Positions 27,254 to 36,615 are shown, counted from the stretch's first letter. The stretch: 64,000 nt of DNA from Methanocorpusculum sp. (GCA_029987235.1 DALTWF010000001.1:31642-95641); one strand, 5' to 3'. A program made the numbers and translations. Notes: generated by a model not told the origin, from the sequence alone.

Positions 27254-28140
27254 TTAGAATTGGAACCCGCGGGAGCAGATTGGCGTTAGCCCAGACAAAG
27301 ACGGTGCTGTATAATCTGAAAGCCCGCGGCATTGAGGCAGAACAGGTTATTATCAAAACAAAAGGCGATAAAGTGACTGACCGTGGTCTGCATGAAATCG
27401 GTGGATACGGGGTATTTGTGCGTGAACTGGACAATGCAATTCTTTCCGGAGAAATTGATGCCGCAGTTCATTCGATGAAGGATATTCCGGCAGAACGTCC
27501 CGCAGGACTTGTCACTGCGGCAGTTCTGCGCCGTGACCCGCCGTTTGATTTCATGGTCGTGGAAAAGCCGCTTGAGGAATTATATGTCATCGGGACGTCT
27601 TCTCTTCGCCGCCGCGCCCAGCTTCTGCGTTATTATCACAATCATCCGGAAATGGAGGTTAAGCCGCTTCGGGGGAATATCGATACACGGCTTGAAAAAC
27701 TTGTATCGGGCGAGTATGACGGAATTGTCCTTGCCGAAGCAGGACTTTGCCGTCTTGGTCTTGCGGTTCCGGGTTTTCGTCTGCCTGCGGATGCTTTTGT
27801 TCCGTCGCCGAATCAGGGAACCGTTGCGGTTGTTTCGCGCGATACACCCGAGTTGCGCGAGATTTTTGCGCCTCTTAATGATGCACAGAGTGCATTTGAT
27901 ACTGCAATTGAGCGGGCGGTAATGGAGGAGTTAAGCGGGGGCTGCTTTACGCCGCAGGGTATTTACTGTCAAGGGGGGCGTCTGCTTGCAGAAGTGCTTT
28001 CTCTTGACGGAAAACGCGCCGAGCGTGTAACTGCCGATAATCTCACGCCGGAACTCGCCCGCGAAGTCGGAAGGGAGCTGCGTAAAAAAGCAGCGTATCT
28101 GATTGATGATGCGCAAAAAATGCAGGCGGGCGGGAAATGA
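27250..28140 (+). CDS. hemC: Hydroxymethylbilane synthase (porphobilinogen deaminase)
   Basis: Joins four porphobilinogens into hydroxymethylbilane. The 296-residue protein starts with IRIGTRGSRLALAQT, has HSMKDIPAE with the catalytic Asp, GTSSLRRRAQL with the Arg cluster, and the dipyrromethane-cofactor cysteine Cys232 in LSGGCFTPQG. It overlaps hemL and cobA by 4 bases each. Confidence 0.97.
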   Translation: MIRIGTRGSRLALAQTKTVLYNLKARGIEAEQVIIKTKGDKVTDRGLHEIGGYGVFVRELDNAILSGEIDAAVHSMKDIPAERPAGLVTAAVLRRDPPFDFMVVEKPLEELYVIGTSSLRRRAQLLRYYHNHPEMEVKPLRGNIDTRLEKLVSGEYDGIVLAEAGLCRLGLAVPGFRLPADAFVPSPNQGTVAVVSRDTPELREIFAPLNDAQSAFDTAIERAVMEELSGGCFTPQGIYCQGGRLLAEVLSLDGKRAERVTADNLTPELAREVGRELRKKAAYLIDDAQKMQAGGK

Positions 28141-28841
28141 CAGTATATCTCATAGGTGCGGGTCCGGGGGGTCTTGGTCTTCTGACAACAAAGGCGCGCG
28201 AAATCATCGATTCGGCTGATGTTATTTTGTATGATAGGCTATTGGGCGATGAAATCATTGCAAGCCTTCCGGATGCCGCAGAAAAAATAGATGTGGGCAA
28301 ATCAGGTTCACATCATACAATGCCGCAGGAAGAAATCGAACGGCTGATGATAGAAAAAGCAAAAGAAAACGCCCGTGTTGTCCGCCTTAAGGGGGGGGAC
28401 CCGTTTGTTTTCGGTCGGGGCGGTGAAGAAATGCAGGCACTGAAAAAAGCCGGTATTGAGGTTGAAGTAATTCCGGGTATAACAAGCGGTATTGCGGTTC
28501 CGGAACACGTCGGAATTCCGGTGACACACCGGGATTATGCATCTTCGGTTACTTTTGTCACCGGTCATGAAAAATCAGGAGGGGCAGCCCCCGACTGGGA
28601 CTGGATTGCAAAGTGTCCTGGCACGGTGGTTATTTACATGGGAGCAAAAAACTTCCCGCAGGTTGCAAAGAGGCTTATTGATGGCGGCATGCCTCCTTCA
28701 AAAAAAGCCGCTGCAATCGAAAACGGGTTTAGGAAAAACCAGCGGGTGATTTCCGGAACACTTGAAAACCTTGCGGCAACTGAAATCTCGGCCCCTGCCA
28801 TTATTGTCATCGGGGACGTGACGGGTATGTATCAGGATTAA
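28137..28841 (+). CDS. cobA: Uroporphyrinogen-III C-methyltransferase (SUMT)
   Basis: Adds two methyl groups from S-adenosylmethionine to uroporphyrinogen III, giving precorrin-2, the branch to siroheme, cobamides and coenzyme F430. The 234-residue protein begins with VYLIGAGPGGLGLLTTKA, has YDRLLGDEI, the VRLKGGDPFVFGRGGEE motif and a central EVIPGITSG, all classic for SUMT. It is the last gene of the hem cluster; tRNA-Gln lies just downstream on the other strand. Confidence 0.96.
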   Translation: MTVYLIGAGPGGLGLLTTKAREIIDSADVILYDRLLGDEIIASLPDAAEKIDVGKSGSHHTMPQEEIERLMIEKAKENARVVRLKGGDPFVFGRGGEEMQALKKAGIEVEVIPGITSGIAVPEHVGIPVTHRDYASSVTFVTGHEKSGGAAPDWDWIAKCPGTVVIYMGAKNFPQVAKRLIDGGMPPSKKAAAIENGFRKNQRVISGTLENLAATEISAPAIIVIGDVTGMYQD

Positions 28842-28881
28842 GATTTTTACAAACTTAAGAAACGAAAGAACAAAAGAAAAG

Positions 28882-28954
28882 TAGCCCGTAGCAGATTCGA
28901 ACTGCTGTCGCGGGATCCAGAGTCCCGCATGATTGACCGCTACACTAACGGGCT
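28882..28954 (-). tRNA. tRNA-Gln (anticodon CUG)
   Basis: Folds on the minus strand as a full cloverleaf of 73 bases. The acceptor strand AGCCCGT pairs with ACGGGCT, with discriminator base A. The anticodon stem CGGGA/TCCCG carries loop CTCTGGA with anticodon CTG, and the T arm AGCAG-TTCGAAT-CTGCT is perfect. The D arm is weak. CCA is not encoded and there is no intron. It reads CAG codons. Confidence 0.94.
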
Positions 28955-29044
28955 ATGTTACCTTATAACATATGTGTTGGTAGGTTATTAAGATAACGGT
29001 TCTCTACCACAGATATTTTATAGCATACGAACGAACGTGTAAGT

Positions 29045-29818
29045 ATGTCACGGCTCTTTTTCTCGCCGGTATCAGGCGGAGTGCTAATAGCCATCGTACT
29101 GATAATAATCATAGGTATTCCGCTCCTTTTCTTTGGAATAATCGGAGCGGCATTTGCCAAACTCGGAATCGGTTTCTGGGCAATTGTCGGATTAATTATT
29201 GCCTGTATTGTGGGCAGTTTTGTCAATATTCCTCTTGGAACACTCTATCCGAAATCGGAAAAAATCGAAGAGGAAATACCCCGCAAGCCCAAAGGTCAGT
29301 ATGCTCCATCCATGTACGACAAAATGTACAACACCGACCGGTTTGTAAGTTCGTATGAACCTGAAGAAAAACAGGGTACGCAGATTTCCTTAAATGTGGG
29401 AGGCGCACTGATTCCTATTCTGATTTCAATATACGTGCTTGTCATGGCAGCAATGGGTAATATTTCTCCTGATCCTTGGTATGTGGTCAAGATGCTTATC
29501 GCCTGCGTACTTGCAGCAGTTGTCGCATATTTTGCTGCACGGCCGGTTCAGGGAATAGGCGTTGCTCTGCCGTTCTTTGTCACACCTCTTGCAACACTGC
29601 TTTTTGCATTACTGCTCGGCTGGGGTTTAGGCGGTCTTGCAATGGCAGGAATTGCGTATTTTGCAGGAACAGTCGGAACACTGATTGGGGGCGACCTTCT
29701 GCATCTGAGACAGGTTATCGGAAAAAATACTCCGATGCTTTCCATCGGCGGTGCAGGAATGTTTGACGGCATTTTCCTTACTGGTGTAATTACCGCACTT
29801 CTTGCATCAATATTCTAA
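29045..29818 (+). CDS. DUF1614 membrane protein
   Basis: Membrane protein of 257 residues with about six or seven hydrophobic segments, matching the DUF1614 family of archaea and some bacteria. Two helices at the start (about 13-35 and 41-62) are followed by a soluble loop (about 72-115) and then a set of Gly/Ala-rich helices with the motif GGAGMFDGIFLTGV near the C-terminus. The function of the family is not established. It stands alone between tRNA-Gln and the ATP-grasp gene. Confidence 0.85.
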   Translation: MSRLFFSPVSGGVLIAIVLIIIIGIPLLFFGIIGAAFAKLGIGFWAIVGLIIACIVGSFVNIPLGTLYPKSEKIEEEIPRKPKGQYAPSMYDKMYNTDRFVSSYEPEEKQGTQISLNVGGALIPILISIYVLVMAAMGNISPDPWYVVKMLIACVLAAVVAYFAARPVQGIGVALPFFVTPLATLLFALLLGWGLGGLAMAGIAYFAGTVGTLIGGDLLHLRQVIGKNTPMLSIGGAGMFDGIFLTGVITALLASIF

Positions 29819-29892
29819 AACCTCTCTTTTTTCTCATTGGGGGATTGCATATCCCAAAGAGTTTATCTCTTTCAAATGCCAATGAAAACTTA

Positions 29893-30696
29893 ATGTTATA
29901 CATTATCAAAAAACCAACTGACACCCCCAATGATAATTCAACCGGTCAGGTTATGGCTGAACTGGACAAAATGGGGGTAAAATATGATATTTTAGACCTT
30001 CCTTCTGTTGACCCGTTCGATCTTCCGGTATCAGGGGCAACTATCTGGGCATGCGGCATTAAGCAGGACGGTGTGCAGTTTGAGCTCTTAAAAGCGCTTG
30101 AAATGGAAAACCGTGTCATAAATTCAACGGAAGCAATTGCAACCTGTGCAAGTAAAGTGACCACTACGGCCAAGATGTTTAACATCGGCGCACCAAGTCC
30201 GGACACCTGTTTTACCAATGACCGTGCAAAAGTGCAGAAATTCCTTGAAACTCACGGAGGAAAAGCGGTTTATAAACCGGTGTACGGTTTTGACGGAAAC
30301 GGCATCTACATGTTCCACAATGCAGATGAGATTAAAGAGGAACCTCCGTATTATGTGCAGGAATATGTGAAAAACGACCGGGATTTCAGAATTTTTGTTA
30401 TCGGATACAAAGCAGTCGGAGCAATTCAGCGTGTATCTGACCACTTAACGCACAACATCCATCAGGGTGGAACCGGCTGCGGTATTGAAATCCCGAAAGA
30501 AATGGCACAAGCAGCAGAAGCTGCTGCGCGTGCGGTAAATATTGATTACTGCGGTGTTGACCTGCTGCCTCTTGAAGAAGGAGGTTATACCTGCCTCGAG
30601 GTCAACGGCACGCCGAACTGGCACTGTATGACAGCACCTATTCCAAAACTCCTTGCACAGTATCTTGTCGAGCAGGACAAACTCGGCAGAAAATAA
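29893..30696 (+). CDS. RimK-type ATP-grasp ligase, possibly MptN
   Basis: ATP-dependent carboxylate-amine ligase of 267 residues. The ATP-grasp pattern is seen as AVYKPVYGFDGNGIYMF for the nucleotide-binding loop, YYVQEYVKNDRDFRIFVIG, a Gly-rich HNIHQGGTGCGIE loop, and the metal-binding CLEVNGTPNW. Relatives in methanogens add glutamate to tetrahydromethanopterin (MptN) or to F420 (CofF); MptN looks the more likely, but this is inference. The ATG at 29893 is preferred to the TTG at 29845, because TTTATCTC some 30 bases before it fits a TATA box for a near-leaderless mRNA. Confidence 0.75.
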   Translation: MLYIIKKPTDTPNDNSTGQVMAELDKMGVKYDILDLPSVDPFDLPVSGATIWACGIKQDGVQFELLKALEMENRVINSTEAIATCASKVTTTAKMFNIGAPSPDTCFTNDRAKVQKFLETHGGKAVYKPVYGFDGNGIYMFHNADEIKEEPPYYVQEYVKNDRDFRIFVIGYKAVGAIQRVSDHLTHNIHQGGTGCGIEIPKEMAQAAEAAARAVNIDYCGVDLLPLEEGGYTCLEVNGTPNWHCMTAPIPKLLAQYLVEQDKLGRK

Positions 30697-30703
30697 TTTT
30701 TTT

Positions 30704-31444
30704 TTACATCCGCAGGGTTATTTCACCGGAGCGAAGAATCTTCTCTTCCGTATCGCATAATACAACAAGTCCCCCTGTTTCATCTATGTCAAGGGCTTTT
30801 GCTTCGTGCCATTCGCTGTTTTCGAAATAGCGGATGTTTTTTCCAAGAACACAGGAATGTGCACGGTATTCGTCGAGAAATTCCCGTGTGCCCGCGTCCG
30901 TTATGGCAGACAGCAGTTCGGAAAGGAGTTTTGCTGCGAAAATATTTCTTCCCGGTGCGGTTTCGTTGGTAAAAAGCGGTCCTGCTTCAGGAATTTCGAC
31001 CGGTGCTTTAGTATAGTTTATGCCGATGCCAAGGATGATTGTTCTATCCGGTATGGCTTCGGTTAATATTCCGCAGACCTTGCGGTTGTTTACGTAAATA
31101 TCATTCACCCATTTTATTTCGGGATGGATGGCTGATGTTTTTTCTACAGCACGGCATACGGCGATCGCGGCTGCTGTTGTAATGTAAACTGCATCTGAGG
31201 GGGCAATGCGCAGAATCATACTGAAATATATGCCCCCTTCCGGCGATGAAAACGAACGTCCCAGTCGGCCGCGTCCGCAGGTCTGTTTATTGGCAAAGAC
31301 AACTGAACCATGCGGAACGCCTGATGCGGCAAGTGCTTTTGCATATTCATTAGTGGACGTAATTTCCTCCAGCACATGAATTAAACCGGGAAAAGATTTT
31401 GGAAGGGCTTTTTCAATTGCTGATTTGCTGAGCCCTTCGTTCAT
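30704..31444 (-). CDS. birA: Biotin-protein ligase
   Basis: Attaches biotin to carboxylase lysines through biotinyl-AMP. The 246-residue protein has the nucleotide/biotin loop CGRGRLGRSFSSPEGG, the ITSTNEYAK opening, KWVNDIYVN with the catalytic Lys, and GIGINYTK. The N-terminal DNA-binding domain of E. coli BirA is absent, so it is the short single-function form. The ATG at 31444 is used; a longer frame back to 31492 would overlap the upstream gene. It follows the coiled-coil membrane gene after 7 bases. Confidence 0.92.
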   Translation of the reverse strand: MNEGLSKSAIEKALPKSFPGLIHVLEEITSTNEYAKALAASGVPHGSVVFANKQTCGRGRLGRSFSSPEGGIYFSMILRIAPSDAVYITTAAAIAVCRAVEKTSAIHPEIKWVNDIYVNNRKVCGILTEAIPDRTIILGIGINYTKAPVEIPEAGPLFTNETAPGRNIFAAKLLSELLSAITDAGTREFLDEYRAHSCVLGKNIRYFENSEWHEAKALDIDETGGLVVLCDTEEKILRSGEITLRM

Positions 31445-31451
31445 AAAAAAA

Positions 31452-32276
31452 TTAGAAGGATAAGGGTGATGTCGGCCGGTACTGAATACCACTGAAGGTA
31501 AGGAAGGCTGAAATCAGACTTTCCGGAAGTGGTTTGTCGCTTGCGACCAGTGCTTTCATGTAAGCATATTCAACACCCTTGTCTTGTGTGGTACTGAGGT
31601 ATTTTAAATCAGCCTTACAGTTGAAATCTGCAAGGGTAATCAGTCCCCACAGAAGGGTAACTTTGACATGGTACGGGTTGAATGATTTTACATCGTTCGG
31701 AGACATTACATATCCCTGACCGCCTGCTACAACACTTACTTTACCGTCACTGGTCTTTGCGGCAGTAATCGGGAAGCCTGCGATGCTTACTTCCTTTCCA
31801 AGGGGTAGCCAGACATCATAGCATGCGGCGTAGGAACCTGTGAAGTCTGCGGTTTGTTCAACAACCGGCTGTACAGAAATAAGGAGCACACCTGCAAAAA
31901 TAACCAGAAGGATAATGATTGCAAGGAATACTTTCAGTCCGGTGTGCTTCTTTTTCGGCGGAGCGTTTTCGGCTTCCTCGCGTGCTTTGCGTGCATCGTC
32001 TTCTGCAACAAGTTTGCGTGCCTCTTCAACCTCTGCCGCCTTCTTTGCCGCCTCCTGTTTTTTAATTTCTTCGGCTCTCTTCAGTTCTTCTGCCTTTCTT
32101 GCCTCCTCAGCTTTTCTGAGTTCCTCTGCCTTTCTGAGTTCTTCGGCTTTTGCCTCTTCACGGGCTTTGTTTATGTCATCCGCCCGTTTCAGAATCTCGT
32201 CATCGGTTAATTCCGGGGCTGCCTGCGGAACAGGGGTTTGCGGTACCGGTGTCTGGGGAATTTGTTCTTCAGTCAT
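31452..32276 (-). CDS. Membrane protein with Glu/Ala/Lys-rich coiled coil
   Basis: A 274-residue protein. Residues 5-20 are Pro/Gln repeats (QTPVPQTPVPQ), about 24-105 a highly charged helix built of RKAEEL-type repeats, then one membrane segment (about 114-135) and an outer domain of about 140 residues. The repeat helix faces the cytoplasm by the positive-inside rule (KKKH before the membrane). I do not recognise the outer domain. It has a short gap to birA, likely one transcript. The helix may be prone to spurious hits to TolA or caldesmon-like proteins. Confidence 0.72.
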   Translation of the reverse strand: MTEEQIPQTPVPQTPVPQAAPELTDDEILKRADDINKAREEAKAEELRKAEELRKAEEARKAEELKRAEEIKKQEAAKKAAEVEEARKLVAEDDARKAREEAENAPPKKKHTGLKVFLAIIILLVIFAGVLLISVQPVVEQTADFTGSYAACYDVWLPLGKEVSIAGFPITAAKTSDGKVSVVAGGQGYVMSPNDVKSFNPYHVKVTLLWGLITLADFNCKADLKYLSTTQDKGVEYAYMKALVASDKPLPESLISAFLTFSGIQYRPTSPLSF

Positions 32277-32333
32277 AAATACTACATTTATTGACTGATG
32301 TCTATAAATAGGTTTGGGTTTTGGTAAAAAAAG

Positions 32334-33626
32334 TTAGTTAAGCGGTTCCGGAGGTTTTTCCGAAAGCGCTGCGGCTTTCTTTTTCTTCTCGCCTCTAAAG
32401 AACCATCCTTTGTAAATGAGCGGTACAATTATTGTCGTAATCAGCGAAATCACGACAATTGCAATAAATATTTCATTACCGAGCTGAAGCAGTCTTGCTG
32501 ATTCCGCAGGGTCCAAAGTTGCGGCTGCCATTTCCTGGAAATGGCTTAAGGCAATCAGTCCGACAATCATGGCAACCTCTCCCCTTGGTGTCATGCCGAA
32601 ACCTACAATAAGGGAGTCTTTCCAGCTCATTCCGGTACATTTTGCAGGAATGCCGCAGCCGATGACTTTTGTGAGAATCGCAACAATACTCAGCGCCAGG
32701 ATGAACCAGAGCATGTCAACGGTAATGAAACGGAGGTCTGCGATAATTCCAAGCGATACGAAGAATATCGAGGCAAATATGATGTAAAGATATTCCGAGC
32801 CGAGTTTGATGTCCATGCTGTGCTTTAAATTTACACGGTTGACGCACATTCCCGCAAGGAATGCACCTACAATTGCGGATATACCGACTGCTTCTGCGCA
32901 CATTGCGTAGAAAAATGCTATCATCATGGCAAATATGAACAGAAATTCCGGGAATTTGCGGGCGATGTTGGTTCCATCCATTTTTGTCATCAGTTTTGGA
33001 ATGCACAATACTCCGACTGCGGCTGCAATTACCACAAATCCTACTGCTTTCAGAATTGTTAATGCAACATCCAGTGCAAATTCACCGCTTAAATTAACTG
33101 CACCTGCCCTGCTGATATCCTGACAGATGGAAAGAACGACTAAACTTAACACATCATCAATAACCGCAGCGCCTATAATGGCTTTTGCAAACGGCTGATG
33201 CAGTTTTCCCATTTCGCGCAGTACGTTTGCGGTAATTGCGATACTTGTTGCTGTAAGGGCGGTTCCGATAAAGATGCAGGAGAAGAAGTCAAAGCCGAAT
33301 GCAGATGATACAAAGTATCCGCCGACCCAGGGGATAATGACTCCTATCAGAGCTATCAGGAAATATTTCCAGTTGGTGATATCTTTTAGTTCGAACTCAA
33401 AGCCGATAACAAAGAGCAGGATAATCGAGCCGAGGGATGCAAGACTCTGTACGAAATCGGTATAGGTAATCAGTCCCAAAACACTTGGTCCGACAATCAA
33501 TCCTACTAAAATTTCGCCGATAACAGCCGACTGATGGATACGTGTTGCAAGGAGATAACCTCCAAGAGCCACGAACAAAAGCAGGCTCATCTGAAATTCT
33601 ATTGTGGACGTGATTTCTTCGAACAT
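32334..33626 (-). CDS. CPA2-family Na+/H+ antiporter (NapA-like)
   Basis: Exchanges Na+ (or K+) for protons across the membrane. The 430-residue protein has about 12-13 membrane segments, and the Asp157-Asp158 pair in AAVIDDVLSLVVLS, the two-acid ion-binding motif of electrogenic CPA2/NapA antiporters. GEILVGLIVGPSVLGLI near the N-terminus is typical. A short charged tail (GEKKKKAAALSEKPPEP) follows; there is no TrkA-N domain, so it is not a KefB-type gated channel. Confidence 0.9.
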   Translation of the reverse strand: MFEEITSTIEFQMSLLLFVALGGYLLATRIHQSAVIGEILVGLIVGPSVLGLITYTDFVQSLASLGSIILLFVIGFEFELKDITNWKYFLIALIGVIIPWVGGYFVSSAFGFDFFSCIFIGTALTATSIAITANVLREMGKLHQPFAKAIIGAAVIDDVLSLVVLSICQDISRAGAVNLSGEFALDVALTILKAVGFVVIAAAVGVLCIPKLMTKMDGTNIARKFPEFLFIFAMMIAFFYAMCAEAVGISAIVGAFLAGMCVNRVNLKHSMDIKLGSEYLYIIFASIFFVSLGIIADLRFITVDMLWFILALSIVAILTKVIGCGIPAKCTGMSWKDSLIVGFGMTPRGEVAMIVGLIALSHFQEMAAATLDPAESARLLQLGNEIFIAIVVISLITTIIVPLIYKGWFFRGEKKKKAAALSEKPPEPLN

Positions 33627-33669
33627 GAATTACTTATATATTGTATTGTAATAAAAAAAAAGTGTTGCG

Positions 33670-34269
33670 CTATTTACAGTCGGGGTCCTGCACAGCAGGG
33701 CAGAAATTACACAGCGCCTGGGGTAAATCTTTTTCCTTGTCTCGGATAGGGCAGAGGATTTTGCCGTCTTTTTCACGAACGGTCCAACCGCCCGGAAACG
33801 GCATGCCGACGGGGTGTCCGGGTTTGTCTGCAATCAACATGGTGTAGCCATAGATAAGGCGGTAAAAGAATTTGCCTGCCGGTCCGGTGAGTTCCGGCCG
33901 CGGGTCGTTTTGTGAAACCTCATCGGAAAAACATGCTTTGGCTGCTTCTGCCCAGTAGGTTTTCCAGAGTGCGGTGTCCCTGATTTGTTTTACTGCGGCA
34001 CCTGAATTTTTTGCGGAGATAAATTCATGGAAACGGTTGAGGAGGTCGCCTGAGTACGGTCGGTATTTTTTCCGGTAAGGGTCGGGGAGTTTTTCGACTT
34101 CAAGCAGGATATGGGCACCAATCTTCTGCAGGTCGAATATGGTATATTTCTGCAGTACGGAAGAGATAATCTGAATTGCTTCTGGTGGGGAGGTTGTTTT
34201 TTCAAGAGCCTGTGCGGTAGTACTGATAAATTCTTTCAGTTCCGCTTTCCTAAATGCAAAAATATCCAT
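33670..34269 (-). CDS. DUF2115 (UPF0305) family protein
   Basis: Soluble protein of 199 residues of the methanogen DUF2115 family. It is largely helical with a central Tyr-rich YRKKYRPYSGDLLNRF stretch, and ends with a cysteine-rich tail: GKILCPIRDKEKDL then LCNFCPAVQDPDC, four to five cysteines that could bind a metal or an iron-sulfur cluster. The role is not known. It shares a divergent promoter region (87 bases) with the DUF475 gene. Confidence 0.82.
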   Translation of the reverse strand: MDIFAFRKAELKEFISTTAQALEKTTSPPEAIQIISSVLQKYTIFDLQKIGAHILLEVEKLPDPYRKKYRPYSGDLLNRFHEFISAKNSGAAVKQIRDTALWKTYWAEAAKACFSDEVSQNDPRPELTGPAGKFFYRLIYGYTMLIADKPGHPVGMPFPGGWTVREKDGKILCPIRDKEKDLPQALCNFCPAVQDPDCK

Positions 34270-34356
34270 TCAGTACACTATAATGGGTTTTTTATTCAGA
34301 TATCCGTTGCGGTTGCGTACAATTATATCACATCACGTACCAATAAATAATCAGTT

Positions 34357-35307
34357 ATGGATATCCTCTATGCGGTAGTTATTGTCATAGGACTCGTTAT
34401 CTTTGAAACGGTCTGCAGTATAGACAATGCTATTATCAATGCTGATATCCTTTCCACTATGAAACAGTGGGCACGCCGCTGGTTTTTAACATGGGGTATC
34501 CTTATTGCAGTTTTTGTTGTCCGCGGAGTTCTTCCGTGGCTGATTATCTGGCTGTCCTCGCCAGGGCTTGGTCCGATAGGGGCATTAACCGCAACCTTTT
34601 CAGGAGACCCTGCAGCAGCAGAGGCGATTGAACTCAGCGCGCCGTTCCTTCTTACAGCAGGCGGGGTGTTTATGTTCTTCCTTTTCCTCTCCTGGCTGAT
34701 GACTGAAGAGAAAAACTGTCTTGTTCCCGGAGAGAAATTTTTCACTAAACACGGCGGGGCATGGTTTTATGCAGCATCGGCAGTTGTTCTTGTGATAATC
34801 GTAGCACTTGTTATGCAGATAAATCCGTGGCTTGGACTTTCTGCAGTTGTCGGAAGTGCTGTGTTTTATGTAATGATGGGATTTCGTTATTTCGCCGACA
34901 AAAAGACCGAAGAACTGGAAAAGTCCTGTTCTCTTAAGCCTTCAAAACATGCTGATATCAGCAAACTTCTCCTTCTGGAAGTTATTGACGCAACGTTTTC
35001 TGTAGATGGAGTAATCGGTGCATTTGCATTTACATTCTCTGTTCCGCTGATTCTTATCGGAAATGGAATCGGCGCGCTGGTGGTAAGAGAACTTACCGTG
35101 CGCAATATCGACAATATCCGCAAATTCCCCTACCTCAAAAACGGGGCGATGTATTCCATCCTTTGTCTTGGATTTATCATGTGCTTTGAGGCTGTCGGTA
35201 TTGAACTGCCGGTCTGGTTTGCTCCGTTGCTTACTGTATGTATTGTAGGTGTGTTCCTGCTGTTTTCAATCCATGCAGTTAAAAAAGCAAAGCAGAATGC
35301 CGCATAA
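34357..35307 (+). CDS. DUF475/TerC-like integral membrane protein
   Basis: Membrane protein of 316 residues with about nine hydrophobic segments. It has the TerC-type signature FETVCSIDNAIINADIL near the N-terminus and a second half with LLEVIDATFSVDGVIGAFAFT, showing the internal repeat of the TerC/DUF475 group with conserved acidic residues in membrane helices. TerC relatives are linked to tellurite resistance and to Mn2+ or Ca2+ export (family knowledge); the ion here is unknown. The next gene begins on the base after its stop. Confidence 0.85.
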   Translation: MDILYAVVIVIGLVIFETVCSIDNAIINADILSTMKQWARRWFLTWGILIAVFVVRGVLPWLIIWLSSPGLGPIGALTATFSGDPAAAEAIELSAPFLLTAGGVFMFFLFLSWLMTEEKNCLVPGEKFFTKHGGAWFYAASAVVLVIIVALVMQINPWLGLSAVVGSAVFYVMMGFRYFADKKTEELEKSCSLKPSKHADISKLLLLEVIDATFSVDGVIGAFAFTFSVPLILIGNGIGALVVRELTVRNIDNIRKFPYLKNGAMYSILCLGFIMCFEAVGIELPVWFAPLLTVCIVGVFLLFSIHAVKKAKQNAA

Positions 35308-35556
35308 ATGAACCTGAAAATAACTCTTCTCCTTCTTTTTGTTTCAATTGCTGTAACAGTAATCTGTTTTGCTCTGGGATTTCCGTTTTTCTTTTTCTTA
35401 CTGTTTCTGCCGTTAATCGGATTATTTCCAGACAAAAAGAAACGTGTATGCCCGAACTGCGGTGTTGCGGTCAGGCAAAGTGACTGTTTTTGTCCTGCCT
35501 GCGGAACAAGGCTTGAAGACTCTGAATGGGAAAGCCGTGAAAACGACCACTCATAA
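35308..35556 (+). CDS. Two-helix membrane protein with C-terminal zinc ribbon
   Basis: An 82-residue protein with a hydrophobic hairpin (residues about 3-40) followed by a zinc ribbon: Cys48 and Cys51 (CPNCG) with Cys62 and Cys65 (CPACG). It directly abuts the DUF475 gene and is probably cotranslated with it, so it may assist that transporter. Function unknown. Confidence 0.75.
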   Translation: MNLKITLLLLFVSIAVTVICFALGFPFFFFLLFLPLIGLFPDKKKRVCPNCGVAVRQSDCFCPACGTRLEDSEWESRENDHS

Positions 35557-35588
35557 CCTTTATCACTTTTGGAGTGTAAGCATTAATT

Positions 35589-36614
35589 ATGATTAAGGTC
35601 GCCGTCAATGGTTATGGAACCATAGGTAAACGTGTTGCTGATCTTGTGAGCAAACAGCCGGATATGGAAGTAATCGGCATTTCCAAGACCAAACCCGGAG
35701 CAGAAGCTTTTGTCGCCCAGTCACGCGGATATCCGTTGTATATTGCAGACATTTCCAAAAAGGACTCCTTTGAAAAGGCAGGGCTTAAAGTAGCTGGTTC
35801 TGTTGAGGAAATGATTCAAAAAGCAGATATTGTTGTTGATGCCACCCCGGGAGGAGTCGGTGTCTCCAACAAGGCACTGTACGAAAAGTACGGCAAGAAG
35901 GCAATCTGGGAAGGCGGAGAAGACCATGAAGTTGCAGGATTTTCCTTCAACTCCTCCTGCAACTATGCAGATGCGGTCGGTCGTCAGTTTGCACGTGTTG
36001 TTTCCTGCAACACCACAGGGCTTTGCCGTATTATAAATCTCATTGACAAGGCATTCGGCGTGAAAAAGGTACGCGCAACCATGGTTCGCCGCGGAGGTGA
36101 CCCGGGCGATATCAAGCGCGGACCGATTGATGCAATCGTCTTAAATCCGGTCACTATTCCGTCTCATCACGGTCCGGATGTACAAAGCGTCTTGCCGCAC
36201 ATTAATATTGTCACCTCGGCAATGATTGTTCCAACCACCTTAATGCACATGCACTTCATCAACATGGAGCTCAAAAATCCGGCGACCAAAGACCAGGTTA
36301 TCGAGTTAATCAAGGGACATTCCCGTCTTGGCTTAATCAAGAAAAGCACCGGCATTACAAGCACTGCACAGTTAAAGGAGTTCACTTCCGATATGCTTCG
36401 CCCGAGAGGCGACCTCTGGGAAAACGGTATCTTTGAGGATTCTCTGTCTGTTCTTGATGGTACTGACTTATATCTCTTCCAGGCAATTCACCAGGAAGCA
36501 GATGTTGTTGTGGAGACAGTTGACTGTATCCGTGCAATGATTGGTGAGGTTAAGACTGCAGAAGAGTCGATTGCTATTACCAACAAAAGCGTAGGTCTTT
36601 CTGCAATCCGCTGA
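35589..36614 (+). CDS. gap: Type II glyceraldehyde-3-phosphate dehydrogenase
   Basis: Archaeal GAPDH that interconverts glyceraldehyde-3-phosphate and 1,3-bisphosphoglycerate with NAD(P), used mostly for gluconeogenesis in methanogens. The 341-residue protein has the Rossmann start VAVNGYGTIGKRVADLV, the catalytic Cys140 in VVSCNTTGLCR, and archaeal-type segments such as RRGGDPGDIKRGPIDA. It is followed after one base by the WG-repeat phosphatase-like gene. Confidence 0.97.
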   Translation: MIKVAVNGYGTIGKRVADLVSKQPDMEVIGISKTKPGAEAFVAQSRGYPLYIADISKKDSFEKAGLKVAGSVEEMIQKADIVVDATPGGVGVSNKALYEKYGKKAIWEGGEDHEVAGFSFNSSCNYADAVGRQFARVVSCNTTGLCRIINLIDKAFGVKKVRATMVRRGGDPGDIKRGPIDAIVLNPVTIPSHHGPDVQSVLPHINIVTSAMIVPTTLMHMHFINMELKNPATKDQVIELIKGHSRLGLIKKSTGITSTAQLKEFTSDMLRPRGDLWENGIFEDSLSVLDGTDLYLFQAIHQEADVVVETVDCIRAMIGEVKTAEESIAITNKSVGLSAIR

Positions 36615-36615
36615 A

